Assembly (NCBI GenBank): GCA_012744475.1
Contig: JAAYBV010000117.1
Span: forward strand, 1-33,709
Direction: 5' to 3'
Source of the DNA: Phycisphaerae bacterium
Lineage (GTDB): Bacteria; Planctomycetota; Phycisphaerae; Sedimentisphaerales; Anaerobacaceae
DNA: 33,709 nucleotides
Of the stretch, positions 9,549 to 18,110 are shown piece after piece (the stretch's first letter is position 1; each line of letters opens with the position of its first letter). Below the pieces are notes generated by a model that saw only the letters and a list, made by a program, of their open reading frames with translations, searched no databases and was not told the origin of the DNA. The translations under genes and the position numbers were made by a program.

Positions 9549-10445
9549 GTGGTCGGCAGCTCGAACATGGACCTGGTCGTCAAGACGCCGCGAATTCCGT
9601 TGCTCGGCGAGACGGTGCTGGGCGGCGACTTCGTCATGGTGCCGGGCGGCAAGGGCGCCAATCAGGCGGTCGCGGCCGCCAAGCTCGGCGCCGAGGTGTA
9701 CTTCGTTGCCCGGCTCGGCGACGATCTGTTCGGCCAGCGGTCGCTGGCCAACTTCGAGAGGGAAGGGGTCCGCACGGCCTACGTCGCCTCGACGCCGGGG
9801 GTGGCGTCCGGCGTGGCGCTGATTGCGGTGGATTCGGCGGGCAACAACATGATCGTGGTAGCGCCCGGCGCCAACAGCCGGCTTGGTCCCGATGATGTGA
9901 GACGGGCCCAGCGCGAGATCGCTTCGGCCGGTGCGGTGGTGGCCCAGTTGGAGGTTCCTGTCGAGACGATTGAGTGTGCGGCCAGGATGGCCGGCGACGC
10001 GGGCGTGCCTTTTATTCTGGACCCGGCGCCGGCGCAGAAGCTGCGGCCCGAGTTGCTCAAACAGGTGACGGTGCTGACGCCCAACGAGACCGAGGCGCAG
10101 ATCCTGACGGGGATGGAGGTGAGCGATGAGGCCGGCGCGTCGCTGGCGGCCGAGTGGCTGCTGTCGTCGGGTGTCGGGGCGGTGATCGTCACCATGGGCG
10201 CCAAGGGATTTCTGCTGGCGGACGGGACTACAAGCGAATTCGTTCCGGCGGCGCCGGTCCGGGCGGTGGATGCCACGGCCGCCGGAGATGCCTTCACCGG
10301 CAGTCTCGCGGTGGGCCTGGCCCAGGGACAGTCGCTTCGCCAGGCCGCTATCTTCGCCGGCCGCGCCGCGGCGCTGTCGACCACCCGGATGGGAGCCCAG
10401 CCGTCGATGCCGACGAGGCAGGAAGTGGAAGCGTTTTGTCCCTGA
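9549..10445 (+). CDS. rbsK: Ribokinase (PfkB family); start codon atypical
   Basis: Ribokinase phosphorylates ribose to ribose 5-phosphate with ATP. The first PfkB signature is seen in PGGKGANQAVAAAKLG. The second is DATAAGDAFTG, with the catalytic base at D247 (counting from the GTG). The substrate-side GSSNMDLV segment is at the N-terminus. The only in-frame canonical start is the GTG at 9549, which cuts the first beta strand and lacks a good ribosome site. The same frame reads IITQQPAKIVVVGSS upstream, and a strong TAGGAGG at 9508-9514 lies 7 bases before an ATC codon at 9522. Translation may start there, or a base may be wrong in the sequence. The gene sits between the nucleoside hydrolase and the binding lipoprotein. 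Confidence 0.9.
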   Translation: MVGSSNMDLVVKTPRIPLLGETVLGGDFVMVPGGKGANQAVAAAKLGAEVYFVARLGDDLFGQRSLANFEREGVRTAYVASTPGVASGVALIAVDSAGNNMIVVAPGANSRLGPDDVRRAQREIASAGAVVAQLEVPVETIECAARMAGDAGVPFILDPAPAQKLRPELLKQVTVLTPNETEAQILTGMEVSDEAGASLAAEWLLSSGVGAVIVTMGAKGFLLADGTTSEFVPAAPVRAVDATAAGDAFTGSLAVGLAQGQSLRQAAIFAGRAAALSTTRMGAQPSMPTRQEVEAFCP

Positions 10446-10470
10446 CGAAATGGACTGACAGGAGAACGCC

Positions 10471-11421
10471 ATGAGTCATTCGAATCGATCGATCGTGAAG
10501 ATGCTGGTCATGACGCTAACGGCCTTCGTCGTGACCTTCAGCGGGTGTCAGAAGAAGGACGACCGGCCGACCGTCGCCCTGGTGATGAAGTCGCTGGCCA
10601 ACGAGTTCTTCAAGACCATGGAGGAAGGAGCCCGCGCCCATCACGCCGAGCACAAGGACCAGTACCACCTGGAAGTTCGCGGAATCAAGGACGAGACGGA
10701 TGTCACCCAGCAGATCGCGTACGTCGAGATGATGATGGCCCAGGGGGTCGATGCGATCGTCATCGCGCCGGCCGACTCGAAGGCCCTCGTCGCGGTCTGC
10801 AAGAAGGCGATGGACGCCGGCATCGTCGTGGTCAACATCGACAACAAGTTCGACGACGACGTGCTCAAGGACAAGGGCATCAAGATCCCGTTCGTCGGGC
10901 CGGATAACCGCAAGGGGGCCAAACTGGCGGGCGCGTATCTGGCGGCCCGGCTCAAGCCGGGCGACAAGGTCGCCATCATCGAGGGAGCCCCCAACGCCTT
11001 CAACGGCATCCAGCGCAAGGCCGGGTTCGACGACGCCATGATCGGCAGCAGCATGGACATCGTGGCCTCGCAGACCGGCTACTGGGAAACGGACAAGGCC
11101 CAGCCCATCGCCGCAGCGTTGATCAACGAACATCCGGACCTCAAGGCCCTCCTCTGTGCCAACGACAGCATGGCCCTGGGCGCGGTGGCAGCGCTTCGGG
11201 ACGCGGGCAAGTCCGACTCGGTTTATGTCGTCGGATTCGACAACATCGCGGCGGTTCGGAGGTTGCTCAAAGAGAGCAAGATCCTCTGCACCGTCGATCA
11301 GCACGCCGACAAGCTGGCGCTGTATGGGATTCAGTACGCCCTCGACATCCTCGCGGGCAAGGCAACGCCCGCCGACAAGGAAACCCCCGTCGATCTGGTC
11401 ACGGCGGAAACACTCGGATGA
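10471..11421 (+). CDS. rbsB: Ribose-type sugar ABC transporter substrate-binding lipoprotein
   Basis: This 316-residue protein has a lipoprotein signal ending FSGC (C26), so it is tethered outside the cytoplasmic membrane. The mature part is a periplasmic-binding-protein type 1 fold of the RbsB group. ALVMKSLANEFFKTMEEG forms the first lobe start, QGVDAIVIAPADS and GIVVVNIDN the central strands, and a late VYVVGFDN the second lobe, with CTVDQHA near the end. AGGAG precedes the ATG. The gene follows rbsK by 25 bases and its stop overlaps the start of the ATPase gene, so the three form one operon. Ribose is the best substrate guess from context with ribokinase; another pentose or a purine nucleoside is possible. 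Confidence 0.88.
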   Translation: MSHSNRSIVKMLVMTLTAFVVTFSGCQKKDDRPTVALVMKSLANEFFKTMEEGARAHHAEHKDQYHLEVRGIKDETDVTQQIAYVEMMMAQGVDAIVIAPADSKALVAVCKKAMDAGIVVVNIDNKFDDDVLKDKGIKIPFVGPDNRKGAKLAGAYLAARLKPGDKVAIIEGAPNAFNGIQRKAGFDDAMIGSSMDIVASQTGYWETDKAQPIAAALINEHPDLKALLCANDSMALGAVAALRDAGKSDSVYVVGFDNIAAVRRLLKESKILCTVDQHADKLALYGIQYALDILAGKATPADKETPVDLVTAETLG

Positions 11422-12929
11422 TGCCTTCTGCGACCGATGTGCTGCTGACCGTCACGGGTATCGACAAGGCTTTTCCGGGCGTCCAGGCGCTCTCGCAGGT
11501 CGCGCTCGATCTGCGTGCCGGCGAGGTGCACGCCCTCGTTGGCGAGAACGGCGCCGGCAAGAGCACGCTGACGCGCATCATCGCCGGGATCGAGACGGCT
11601 GATGCCGGACAGATGCTTCTGGACGGGCAACCCTACAACCCCGGTGGCAGGCGGCAGGCGGAGGCGGCGGGGGTTCGCATGGTGATGCAGGAATTGAACC
11701 TCATTCCCAATCTGAGCGTCGCTGAGAACATATTCATTGAGCGACTGCCCAATCGGTTTGGCTTCATCGACTACAGAACTCTGAACCGCTCCGCCCGCGA
11801 GGCGATGCAGCAGGTGGGTCTCTCGCAGATTGATCCGTCGACGGCGGTCGGCGCCTTGGGCGTCGGGCAGCAGCAAATGGTGGAGATCGCAGCGGGGCTG
11901 TCACGGCGGTGCCGCGTCCTGGCGCTCGATGAGCCGACCGCGTCGCTGACCGACAGCGAGGTGGAGCTGCTTTTCACCCAGATCGCCGGACTCAAGGCCA
12001 ACGGGGTCGGGATCATCTACATTTCGCACCGGATCGAGGAAGTGCTTCGGATTGCCGACCGTGTCACCGTGCTGCGAGACGGCAAGGTCGTGACCACTCG
12101 CGATGCGGCAGGGTGGGATTCGGATGACGTGATTCGCCTCATGGTCGGGCGCGACCTGGACCGAGACGCTCTTGCGCCGGGCGGGCGGCGGGGGGCGCTG
12201 GCCCTTCGCGCGGTGCGGCTGCGGGCGGGCGCGAAGGTTCGCGACGTGTCGTTCGAGGTCTATCGCGGCGAGATCCTCGGGGTGGCGGGCCTGATGGGTT
12301 CGGGCCGGACCGAGACGATGCGCCTGGTCTTCGGAGCCGATCCGCTTGAAGCCGGGAGCATCTACCTGCACGGATCTGACAAGCCCTCGACGATCCGGCG
12401 ACCGAGCGACGCCGTGCAACTCGGGATCGCGCTGCTGACCGAAGACCGCAAGGAGCAGGGGTTGTTCCTGCCCCTCGCGATACGGGCAAATGTCTCGATT
12501 GCCCATCTGGACGATGTCAGCACGTTGGGCTGGCTGAGCGAAGCGCATGAAAAGGCGGTTGCCCAGCGATACGTCGATTCGCTGGACGTACGCTGCTCCT
12601 CATGCGAACAGGCGGTTGGCCAGCTCAGCGGCGGCAACCAGCAGAAGGTGGTGATCGCCAAGTGGCTCTACCGCGACTGTGACATCCTCATCTTCGACGA
12701 GCCGACGCGCGGGATCGACGTCGGCGCCAAGTTTGAGATCTACCGCATGCTGGCCTCTCTGGCGCAGCAGGGTAAGACAATCGTTTTCGTTTCATCCGAT
12801 CTGAAGGAACTGATGGCGATCTCTCATCGGATTCTGGTGCTTTCGGTCGGTCGCGTGGCCGGGACGTTCGATCGCGAGGAGTGGTCCGAAGAGCAGATTA
12901 TGTCCGCCGCGTTCAGCGAATACGTCTGA
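11418..12929 (+). CDS. rbsA: Sugar ABC transporter double ATP-binding protein (RbsA/MglA type)
   Basis: The 503 residues contain two ABC domains, as in RbsA, MglA and XylG. The first has Walker A GENGAGKST, a Q-loop near QELNLIPN, a signature-like LGVGQQQMVEIA and Walker B VLALDEPTA. The second has the usual degenerate Walker A (GLMGSGRTE), a clear LSGGNQQKV signature and Walker B ILIFDEPTRG. It would power uptake of the sugar delivered by the binding lipoprotein just upstream, with which it shares an ATGATG/TGA overlap. A permease gene normally follows in such operons; here the next gene is an unrelated M50 protease and no membrane permease is seen in the window. Confidence 0.93.
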   Translation: MMPSATDVLLTVTGIDKAFPGVQALSQVALDLRAGEVHALVGENGAGKSTLTRIIAGIETADAGQMLLDGQPYNPGGRRQAEAAGVRMVMQELNLIPNLSVAENIFIERLPNRFGFIDYRTLNRSAREAMQQVGLSQIDPSTAVGALGVGQQQMVEIAAGLSRRCRVLALDEPTASLTDSEVELLFTQIAGLKANGVGIIYISHRIEEVLRIADRVTVLRDGKVVTTRDAAGWDSDDVIRLMVGRDLDRDALAPGGRRGALALRAVRLRAGAKVRDVSFEVYRGEILGVAGLMGSGRTETMRLVFGADPLEAGSIYLHGSDKPSTIRRPSDAVQLGIALLTEDRKEQGLFLPLAIRANVSIAHLDDVSTLGWLSEAHEKAVAQRYVDSLDVRCSSCEQAVGQLSGGNQQKVVIAKWLYRDCDILIFDEPTRGIDVGAKFEIYRMLASLAQQGKTIVFVSSDLKELMAISHRILVLSVGRVAGTFDREEWSEEQIMSAAFSEYV

Positions 12930-13004
12930 GTGTTCAGTCGCTTGTCTTGGTGGCAGGTGCGTACATCAGCGCCGCCACCGCCTTCGGAGAACGGAAAGAG
13001 GCGC

Positions 13005-14003
13005 ATGACTCCAACCAACCAGGGATCGATTCGGCTGTTCCGCCTGGCAGGCATCGAGCTGTACCTGCACTGGTCATGGTTCCTCGTGGCGTACTATGGG
13101 ATCCAGATGCGGGCGGGACGCTATCCGTCCATAATGTGGAGCGCGCTGGAGTACTTGGCGCTGTTCGGCATCGTCCTGCTTCACGAGTTCGGCCATTCGC
13201 TGGCCTGTCGTCAGGTGGGAGGCCGCGCCGATCGCATCGTCCTGTGGCCTTTGGGCGGCGTCGCCTACGTGGACCCGCCGCAACGGCCCGGCGCCATTCT
13301 CTGGAGCATTGCGGCCGGACCGCTCGTGAACGTCGTGCTGGCGCCCACATTCTTCCTGCTGGTACTCTGGATGGATGCCTCGGGTCTGGCCGAGCAGGCG
13401 TCGAATCTATTCAGGCTGCTTCGGACCATCGTAGCCATCAACGTCGGCCTACTGGTCTTCAACCTCCTGCCGATCTATCCGCTGGACGGCGGCCAGATTC
13501 TCCGATCGCTGCTGTGGTTCGTGCTTGGTCGGGCCTGGAGCCTGATCTCCGCGACGGTGATCGGCCTGATCGGTGTCGTGGGCCTGTTCGTACTGGCCCT
13601 CTGGGAGCGGTCGGTCTGGCTCGGGATTCTCGCGGCGTTCATTCTGCTGAACTGCTGGAACGGGCTGCGGCATGCGGTGCACCTTGTGCGCGTAAGCAGG
13701 TTGCCGCGTCACGCCGCGTTCGCCTGTCCGGTCTGTCGGACGGCGCCGCCGGCCGGTGCGATCTGGACCTGCGGCCACTGCCGCAACCCCTTCGACATGT
13801 TCGAGCATCGGGCTGTCTGCCCCCAGTGCGGCGTCGCCTACCCCGCCATTCCCTGTCCCGACTGCGGCACGGCTCATCCCTTCGCCGCCTGGACTCCTCT
13901 GTCGCCATCCTGGGCCAACCCGCCAGACAGGTCGTCTTCCCTCCCATCTCCCCATCCGCCCAGTTCCAGTGCTGCGGCCGGCAACAGGCCATACGGGCTG
14001 TGA
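13005..14003 (+). CDS. M50 (site-2 type) metalloprotease with C-terminal zinc ribbons
   Basis: This 332-residue membrane protein has the zinc-binding HEFGH motif at 60-64 in a hydrophobic helix, and the second motif NLLPIYPLDGG with D161. Several membrane segments lie between about 15 and 225. These are the marks of the SpoIVFB/Rv-type M50 family, which cuts substrates within the membrane. After the membrane part, about 230-290 holds eight paired cysteines (CPVC, CGHC, CPQC, CPDC), like a double zinc ribbon. A Pro/Ser-rich tail ends the protein. The ATG at 13005 is preferred because GGAAAGAGG lies before it; a GTG directly after the rbsA stop would add 25 unlikely residues. The substrate is unknown. 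Confidence 0.85.
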   Translation: MTPTNQGSIRLFRLAGIELYLHWSWFLVAYYGIQMRAGRYPSIMWSALEYLALFGIVLLHEFGHSLACRQVGGRADRIVLWPLGGVAYVDPPQRPGAILWSIAAGPLVNVVLAPTFFLLVLWMDASGLAEQASNLFRLLRTIVAINVGLLVFNLLPIYPLDGGQILRSLLWFVLGRAWSLISATVIGLIGVVGLFVLALWERSVWLGILAAFILLNCWNGLRHAVHLVRVSRLPRHAAFACPVCRTAPPAGAIWTCGHCRNPFDMFEHRAVCPQCGVAYPAIPCPDCGTAHPFAAWTPLSPSWANPPDRSSSLPSPHPPSSSAAAGNRPYGL

Positions 14004-14072
14004 TCGTTGGGGGCCAGAGGGCCATCGCTCGACGGTGTAACCCGCCGCCCAAATGGGAATTGGCGTTTTCGG

Positions 14073-14101
14073 TTGACAGGTCTGTAACGGGGGCCTATTA
14101 T
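14073..14101 (+). promoter_or_regulatory. Near-consensus sigma70 promoter for the etf operon
   Basis: A perfect TTGACA (14073-14078), a 17-base spacer and TATTAT (14096-14101) make one of the best promoters in the window. The predicted transcript starts near 14108 and has a leader of about 150 bases before the ETF fusion gene. The leader contains only a small GGACG/CGTCC hairpin and no recognised riboswitch. Confidence 0.75.
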
Positions 14102-14258
14102 GCGCCATCTACTGTCAGAAGTACGGATGGTGGTCGTGTAACGGTGGACGGTCTATCGTCCCTGAAGCACACGGTGGGCTCGCGGGCGGCGCGCGTCTGG
14201 AAGAAGCTCGATCAACCCCGACAGTGGGAGTGTTTCTTTTCTTTGGGGAAAACGGTCT

Positions 14259-16355
14259 ATGAGTGACTACATCGTTCTCGTCAAGCAGGTCCCTGACGTC
14301 TCGCAAATCACCGACAACGCCTTCGACCCGGAGACGGGTACGCTCGTCCGATCCCGACTGGCCAACGTCGTCAACGAACTCGATGCTCAGGCGCTGGCCT
14401 TCGCCCGATACATGAAGCAGATTAGCGGCGATGCCAAGGCGCGGATCATCGCACTGACGATGGGTCCGCCGATGGCGGAGGAGGTCCTCCGCTACAGCCT
14501 GGCCCGTGCGGCTGACCAAGTGGTTCTCCTGACGGATCGTGCACTGGGCGGGGCCGACACCTGGGCCACCGCCAATCCGCTGGCCTACGCGATTCGCCGG
14601 ATCGTCAAGGAAATCCTCCACTGCGGCGACGATTACTTCGTGGTCGCCGGCATGCAGTCGGTGGATGGCGATACCGCTCAGGTACCGGGGCAGATCGCCG
14701 AGGAACTGCAACTGCCCTGCATCGCGTACGCCACCGGCGCCGAGTACAAGAAGAAACGCTTCGAGTTCACCCGCATCATCAGCGGCGGCAGCCAGACCGT
14801 CGCGACCAGGAAGATGCCCGCGGTCATCACCGTCGCCAAGTACGAATACCCGCTGTTCGCGACGTTCGCCGGAACGCGGTGGGCCAACAAAGTCGACGTC
14901 GTTAAGTGGGGCGCCGACGATATCAATGCCACGCACATCGGAGCCAAGGGCTCTAAGACCGCGGTGATCCGCGTTTTTCCGCCCGGCAAGAGCACCCGCA
15001 AGTGTCAGGAAGTCAAGGACGTCAAATCGCTGGCGAAGATCATCGTCGAGAGCTTCAAGAGCGGCAATGGCGAAGGGGGCAAGGCCGATGAGGGGCCGGG
15101 ACCGTACGTGTTGCCCGCTCGACGCAAGAGCCTCCTGGAGCGGCCCTATGAGGCGACGAAGAAGGAGCAGGACGACTACGACATCCTGACCGCCATCCTC
15201 AAGGAGATGGAGATAGCCGACGCCGCCAAGCTCGATGATGCGACAAAAGACAAGGTCGTGGAGAAGGCGGGCGGGGCGTTCCACAAGAAGGCTCTCGAAG
15301 ACATGATCGGCGGCTTCGGCTTGGTCGAGCCGGCTTTCAAAGGCGAGGTGTGGGTTGTCGCCGAGCACAGTGGAGACGGCGTCATCCATCCCGCGACGTT
15401 CGAGCTGACCGGCAAGGCGCGCGAGCTGGCCGATTCGCTCGAAACGAAAGTCGGCGTTTGCATCGCCGGCGACAACGTCGCGCACATGGCCGAAGAGTTG
15501 ATTGCGGCCGGCGCCGACCACATCTACGCGATCGAGCACAAGCTGCTCAAGGAGTTCGATCCGACGGCCTACCGCAAAGCGGTTTCCGACGCGATCGACA
15601 AGTACGTGCCGCAGATCGTGCTGTACGCAGCGACGCCGCAGGGACGCATGCTGGCTCCGATGGTCTCGTACAAGACCGGCTGCGGCCTGACCGCCGATTG
15701 CACGGGCCTCGACATTCGCGACAGCTCTCGCAAAGGCGATATCGGCCTGCTGCTTCAAACCCGTCCGGCCCTCGGCGGGAACGTCATGGCGACGATCCGC
15801 ACGAAGAACTCCAAGAGCCAGATGGCGACGGCCCGGCCCGGCGTGATGAAGCGGATTCCCGCCGACCCCAAGCGCAAGGGCAAAGTCATCAAGCACAAAG
15901 TCGAGTTGACCGATGAGGACGTCAGTCTCGACATCATCCGGACCGAACTGGGCAGCGGGCAGGTCAACTTCGGCGCCGAAGCCATCGTCTCCGGCGGCAA
16001 AGGCATGCAGAGCCGCGACGGCTTCGACCGGTTGCTTCACATGCTCTGCGCGGAGATGAGCAGGAAGCTGGACACTGCTGTCGAGTACGGCGCTTCCAGA
16101 GCGGCGGTCGAGCAGGGCTTCGTCGAACGCGTTCATCAGGTCGGACAGACCGGGACGGCGGTCGGCCCGAAGCTCTACGTCGCGATCGGCATCTCGGGCG
16201 CCATCCAGCACATGATCGGCGTCGCCAACACCGAGACGATCGTGGCGATCAACAGCGACCCCAACGCACCGATCTTCAGACAGTGCGACTACTATATCGT
16301 TGGAACCGCCGAAGACGTTGTCCCGGACCTGGTGCAGGCTCTCGACAACATGTGA
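14259..16355 (+). CDS. Electron transfer flavoprotein, beta and alpha subunits fused
   Basis: The 698 residues join both ETF subunits in one chain. Residues 1-260 are the beta subunit: MSDYIVLVKQVPD, VNELDAQALAFA, and the nucleotide-binding segment GMQSVDGDTAQVPGQ (131-145). Residues about 260-350 are a charged linker and helical insert. Residues about 350-698 are the alpha subunit: EVWVVAEHSG, the C-terminal FAD domain with VSGGKGMQSRDG (near 577-588), QVGQTG (627-632), GISGAIQH and AINSDPNAPIF. ETFs carry electrons from dehydrogenases to a quinone oxidoreductase, and some forms bifurcate electrons. The DGDTAQV stretch resembles bifurcating ETFs more than mitochondrial-type ones. The gene starts a unit with a strong promoter; its partner oxidoreductase gene follows after about 60 bases. 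Product identity is clear; bifurcation is inference. Confidence 0.93.
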   Translation: MSDYIVLVKQVPDVSQITDNAFDPETGTLVRSRLANVVNELDAQALAFARYMKQISGDAKARIIALTMGPPMAEEVLRYSLARAADQVVLLTDRALGGADTWATANPLAYAIRRIVKEILHCGDDYFVVAGMQSVDGDTAQVPGQIAEELQLPCIAYATGAEYKKKRFEFTRIISGGSQTVATRKMPAVITVAKYEYPLFATFAGTRWANKVDVVKWGADDINATHIGAKGSKTAVIRVFPPGKSTRKCQEVKDVKSLAKIIVESFKSGNGEGGKADEGPGPYVLPARRKSLLERPYEATKKEQDDYDILTAILKEMEIADAAKLDDATKDKVVEKAGGAFHKKALEDMIGGFGLVEPAFKGEVWVVAEHSGDGVIHPATFELTGKARELADSLETKVGVCIAGDNVAHMAEELIAAGADHIYAIEHKLLKEFDPTAYRKAVSDAIDKYVPQIVLYAATPQGRMLAPMVSYKTGCGLTADCTGLDIRDSSRKGDIGLLLQTRPALGGNVMATIRTKNSKSQMATARPGVMKRIPADPKRKGKVIKHKVELTDEDVSLDIIRTELGSGQVNFGAEAIVSGGKGMQSRDGFDRLLHMLCAEMSRKLDTAVEYGASRAAVEQGFVERVHQVGQTGTAVGPKLYVAIGISGAIQHMIGVANTETIVAINSDPNAPIFRQCDYYIVGTAEDVVPDLVQALDNM

Positions 16356-16415
16356 AATGCCATCGGTCCTAATGGTCCCCTCGGACTTGTTCCCTGATTG
16401 ATTGAGGAATGGAAA

Positions 16416-18083
16416 GTGCCGAACAACAGCGAATACAACAAGGTCTCGGTTCTGGTCGTGGGCGCGGGCCCGGCCGGTCTGGCGACGGCGATCCAACTGC
16501 GGGTCCTGCGGCCTGACATCGACGTGTGCGTCATCGACAAGGCCCTCGATTTGGGAAACCATAATCTCTCGGGTGCTGTGCTGGAGAAGGAGCCGCTGCA
16601 TTCGCTGCTCGATGCGGCCAAGCCCGACTGGCGCGAGACCCCCGAGGCCAAGGACGTCCTGGCCAACGTGATCGACAAAGACGACATCATGTTCCTGCTC
16701 GGCAAGAAGATGTCGTTCAACATCTTCTGGGCTCTCAAGATGGCCCGATCCATGGGCATCGGGTGGGGACAGATGATCCACCACGGTGACTACTCTCTCT
16801 CGATCAGCAAGCTCACCAAATGGCTCGGCAGCATCGCCCGCGAGAAGGGCGTGGAGGTGCTGACGGGGTTTGCTGCCGATCACGTCGTGCTGGACGGCGC
16901 GGGAACCGCCGCCGGCGTCAAGCTCATCGATCAGGGCGTCAACAAGGAAGGGCACAAGCAGCCCAACTACGTCGAAGGCGAGACCATCGAGGCGACGTTC
17001 GTCGTGCTGGCCGAGGGCTGTGACGGCCTGGTCACTGAGCGGTTCGTCGAGGCGGCGGGTCTGAAGCGTGAATCGCATCAGCTCTACTCGCTCGGCGTCA
17101 AGGAGCTGATCAAAGTCACGCCCGAGCAATATGCGAACTTCTCTCGCGGCCGCGTCGTGCACGCCATGGGCTATCCGATCTGGACCCCGGTCATCGGGCC
17201 AGGCATGTTCGGCGGCGGGATCGTCTACGCCGGCGCCGAGGACAATCTGGCAGTCGGCATGATCGTCGGACTGGACTGGAAGTACCGCAATTTCAACGCG
17301 CAGGATGCGCTGGTCCGCCTCAAGGAGCACCGCTACATCAAGCCGTTCATCGAGGGCGGGACGGTCGTCGAGGCCGGCGCCAAGATGATCCCCGAGGGGG
17401 GCTGGTACGCGGTCCCGCGCGATCCGCACACCGGCAGCATCGGCAAGGGCAATGTCATGATCCTGGGCGACAGCGCCGGCTTCGTGAACATGCTCAAGAT
17501 CAAGGGCCTGCACAATGCCATCGATTCGGGCATCCAGGCCGCCAGGGCCATCGTAACCTGTATGGACAAGCCGGAAGGGGCCGCCCGGCGGTACACCGAT
17601 AACGTCGAGAGCTCGAACATCGCCAAAGAGATGAAGATCGCCAAGAACTCGCGGCATACGATCGCCAAGTTCGGGCCGTTGCAGGGCATGCCCCTGTCGG
17701 TGCTGGGCGGCTGGCTGCCCAAGTTCAAGGTGGAGCCGGACTATGAGATGATGACGACGGCGCCCTATCGTCTCAAGCCGAATCAGAACTTCGACAAGGA
17801 CACGTTCACTGCGGTCGCGGCTACCGCACATCGCGAGGAGGAGCCCTCGCACCTGACGATCCTCGACAGGACGATCTGCGAGACGAAGTGTACGCCGGTC
17901 TATGGCAGTCCGTGCATCACGTTCTGTCCGGCGGGCGTCTACGAGACCATCCACGGGGAGGTCAAGCCGGCCAACCCTTCGAACTGCCTGCACTGCAAGA
18001 CCTGCCAGCGCAAGTGTCCGTTCGACAACATCCGCTGGACCGCCCCCGAAGGCGGCGGCGGACCCCGCTACAAACGCATGTAA
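16416..18083 (+). CDS. ETF-quinone oxidoreductase/FixC-like flavoprotein with FixX-like ferredoxin domain
   Basis: The 555-residue protein starts with an FAD fold (LVVGAGPAGLATA). It has the family segments NHNLSGAV, GFAADHVV, GKGNVMILGDSAGFVN and the GLHNAIDSG helix, and ends in PEGGGGPRYKRM as in ETF-QO. ETF-QO passes electrons from ETF to membrane quinone. Ordinary ETF-QO has four cluster cysteines; here the C-terminal domain has eight: C488, C492, C500, C504, C524, C527, C530 and C534, spaced CX3CX7CX3CP and CX2CX2CX3CP. This fits a two-cluster FixX-type ferredoxin fused to FixC. The GTG at 16416 is preferred over a TTG at 16398 because GAGG lies eight bases before it. A hairpin terminator follows the stop. 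Confidence 0.92.
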   Translation: MPNNSEYNKVSVLVVGAGPAGLATAIQLRVLRPDIDVCVIDKALDLGNHNLSGAVLEKEPLHSLLDAAKPDWRETPEAKDVLANVIDKDDIMFLLGKKMSFNIFWALKMARSMGIGWGQMIHHGDYSLSISKLTKWLGSIAREKGVEVLTGFAADHVVLDGAGTAAGVKLIDQGVNKEGHKQPNYVEGETIEATFVVLAEGCDGLVTERFVEAAGLKRESHQLYSLGVKELIKVTPEQYANFSRGRVVHAMGYPIWTPVIGPGMFGGGIVYAGAEDNLAVGMIVGLDWKYRNFNAQDALVRLKEHRYIKPFIEGGTVVEAGAKMIPEGGWYAVPRDPHTGSIGKGNVMILGDSAGFVNMLKIKGLHNAIDSGIQAARAIVTCMDKPEGAARRYTDNVESSNIAKEMKIAKNSRHTIAKFGPLQGMPLSVLGGWLPKFKVEPDYEMMTTAPYRLKPNQNFDKDTFTAVAATAHREEEPSHLTILDRTICETKCTPVYGSPCITFCPAGVYETIHGEVKPANPSNCLHCKTCQRKCPFDNIRWTAPEGGGGPRYKRM

Positions 18084-18110
18084 GACCCGCGCTTGCGATA
18101 TCAGGAAACC

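Noticed and set aside
12930-13004. Extension of the M50 protease back to the GTG directly after rbsA, or a permease relic in this stretch
   Set aside because: The 25 added residues are not membrane-like and GGAAAGAGG marks the ATG at 13005; no permease motif is recognisable in so short a stretch.
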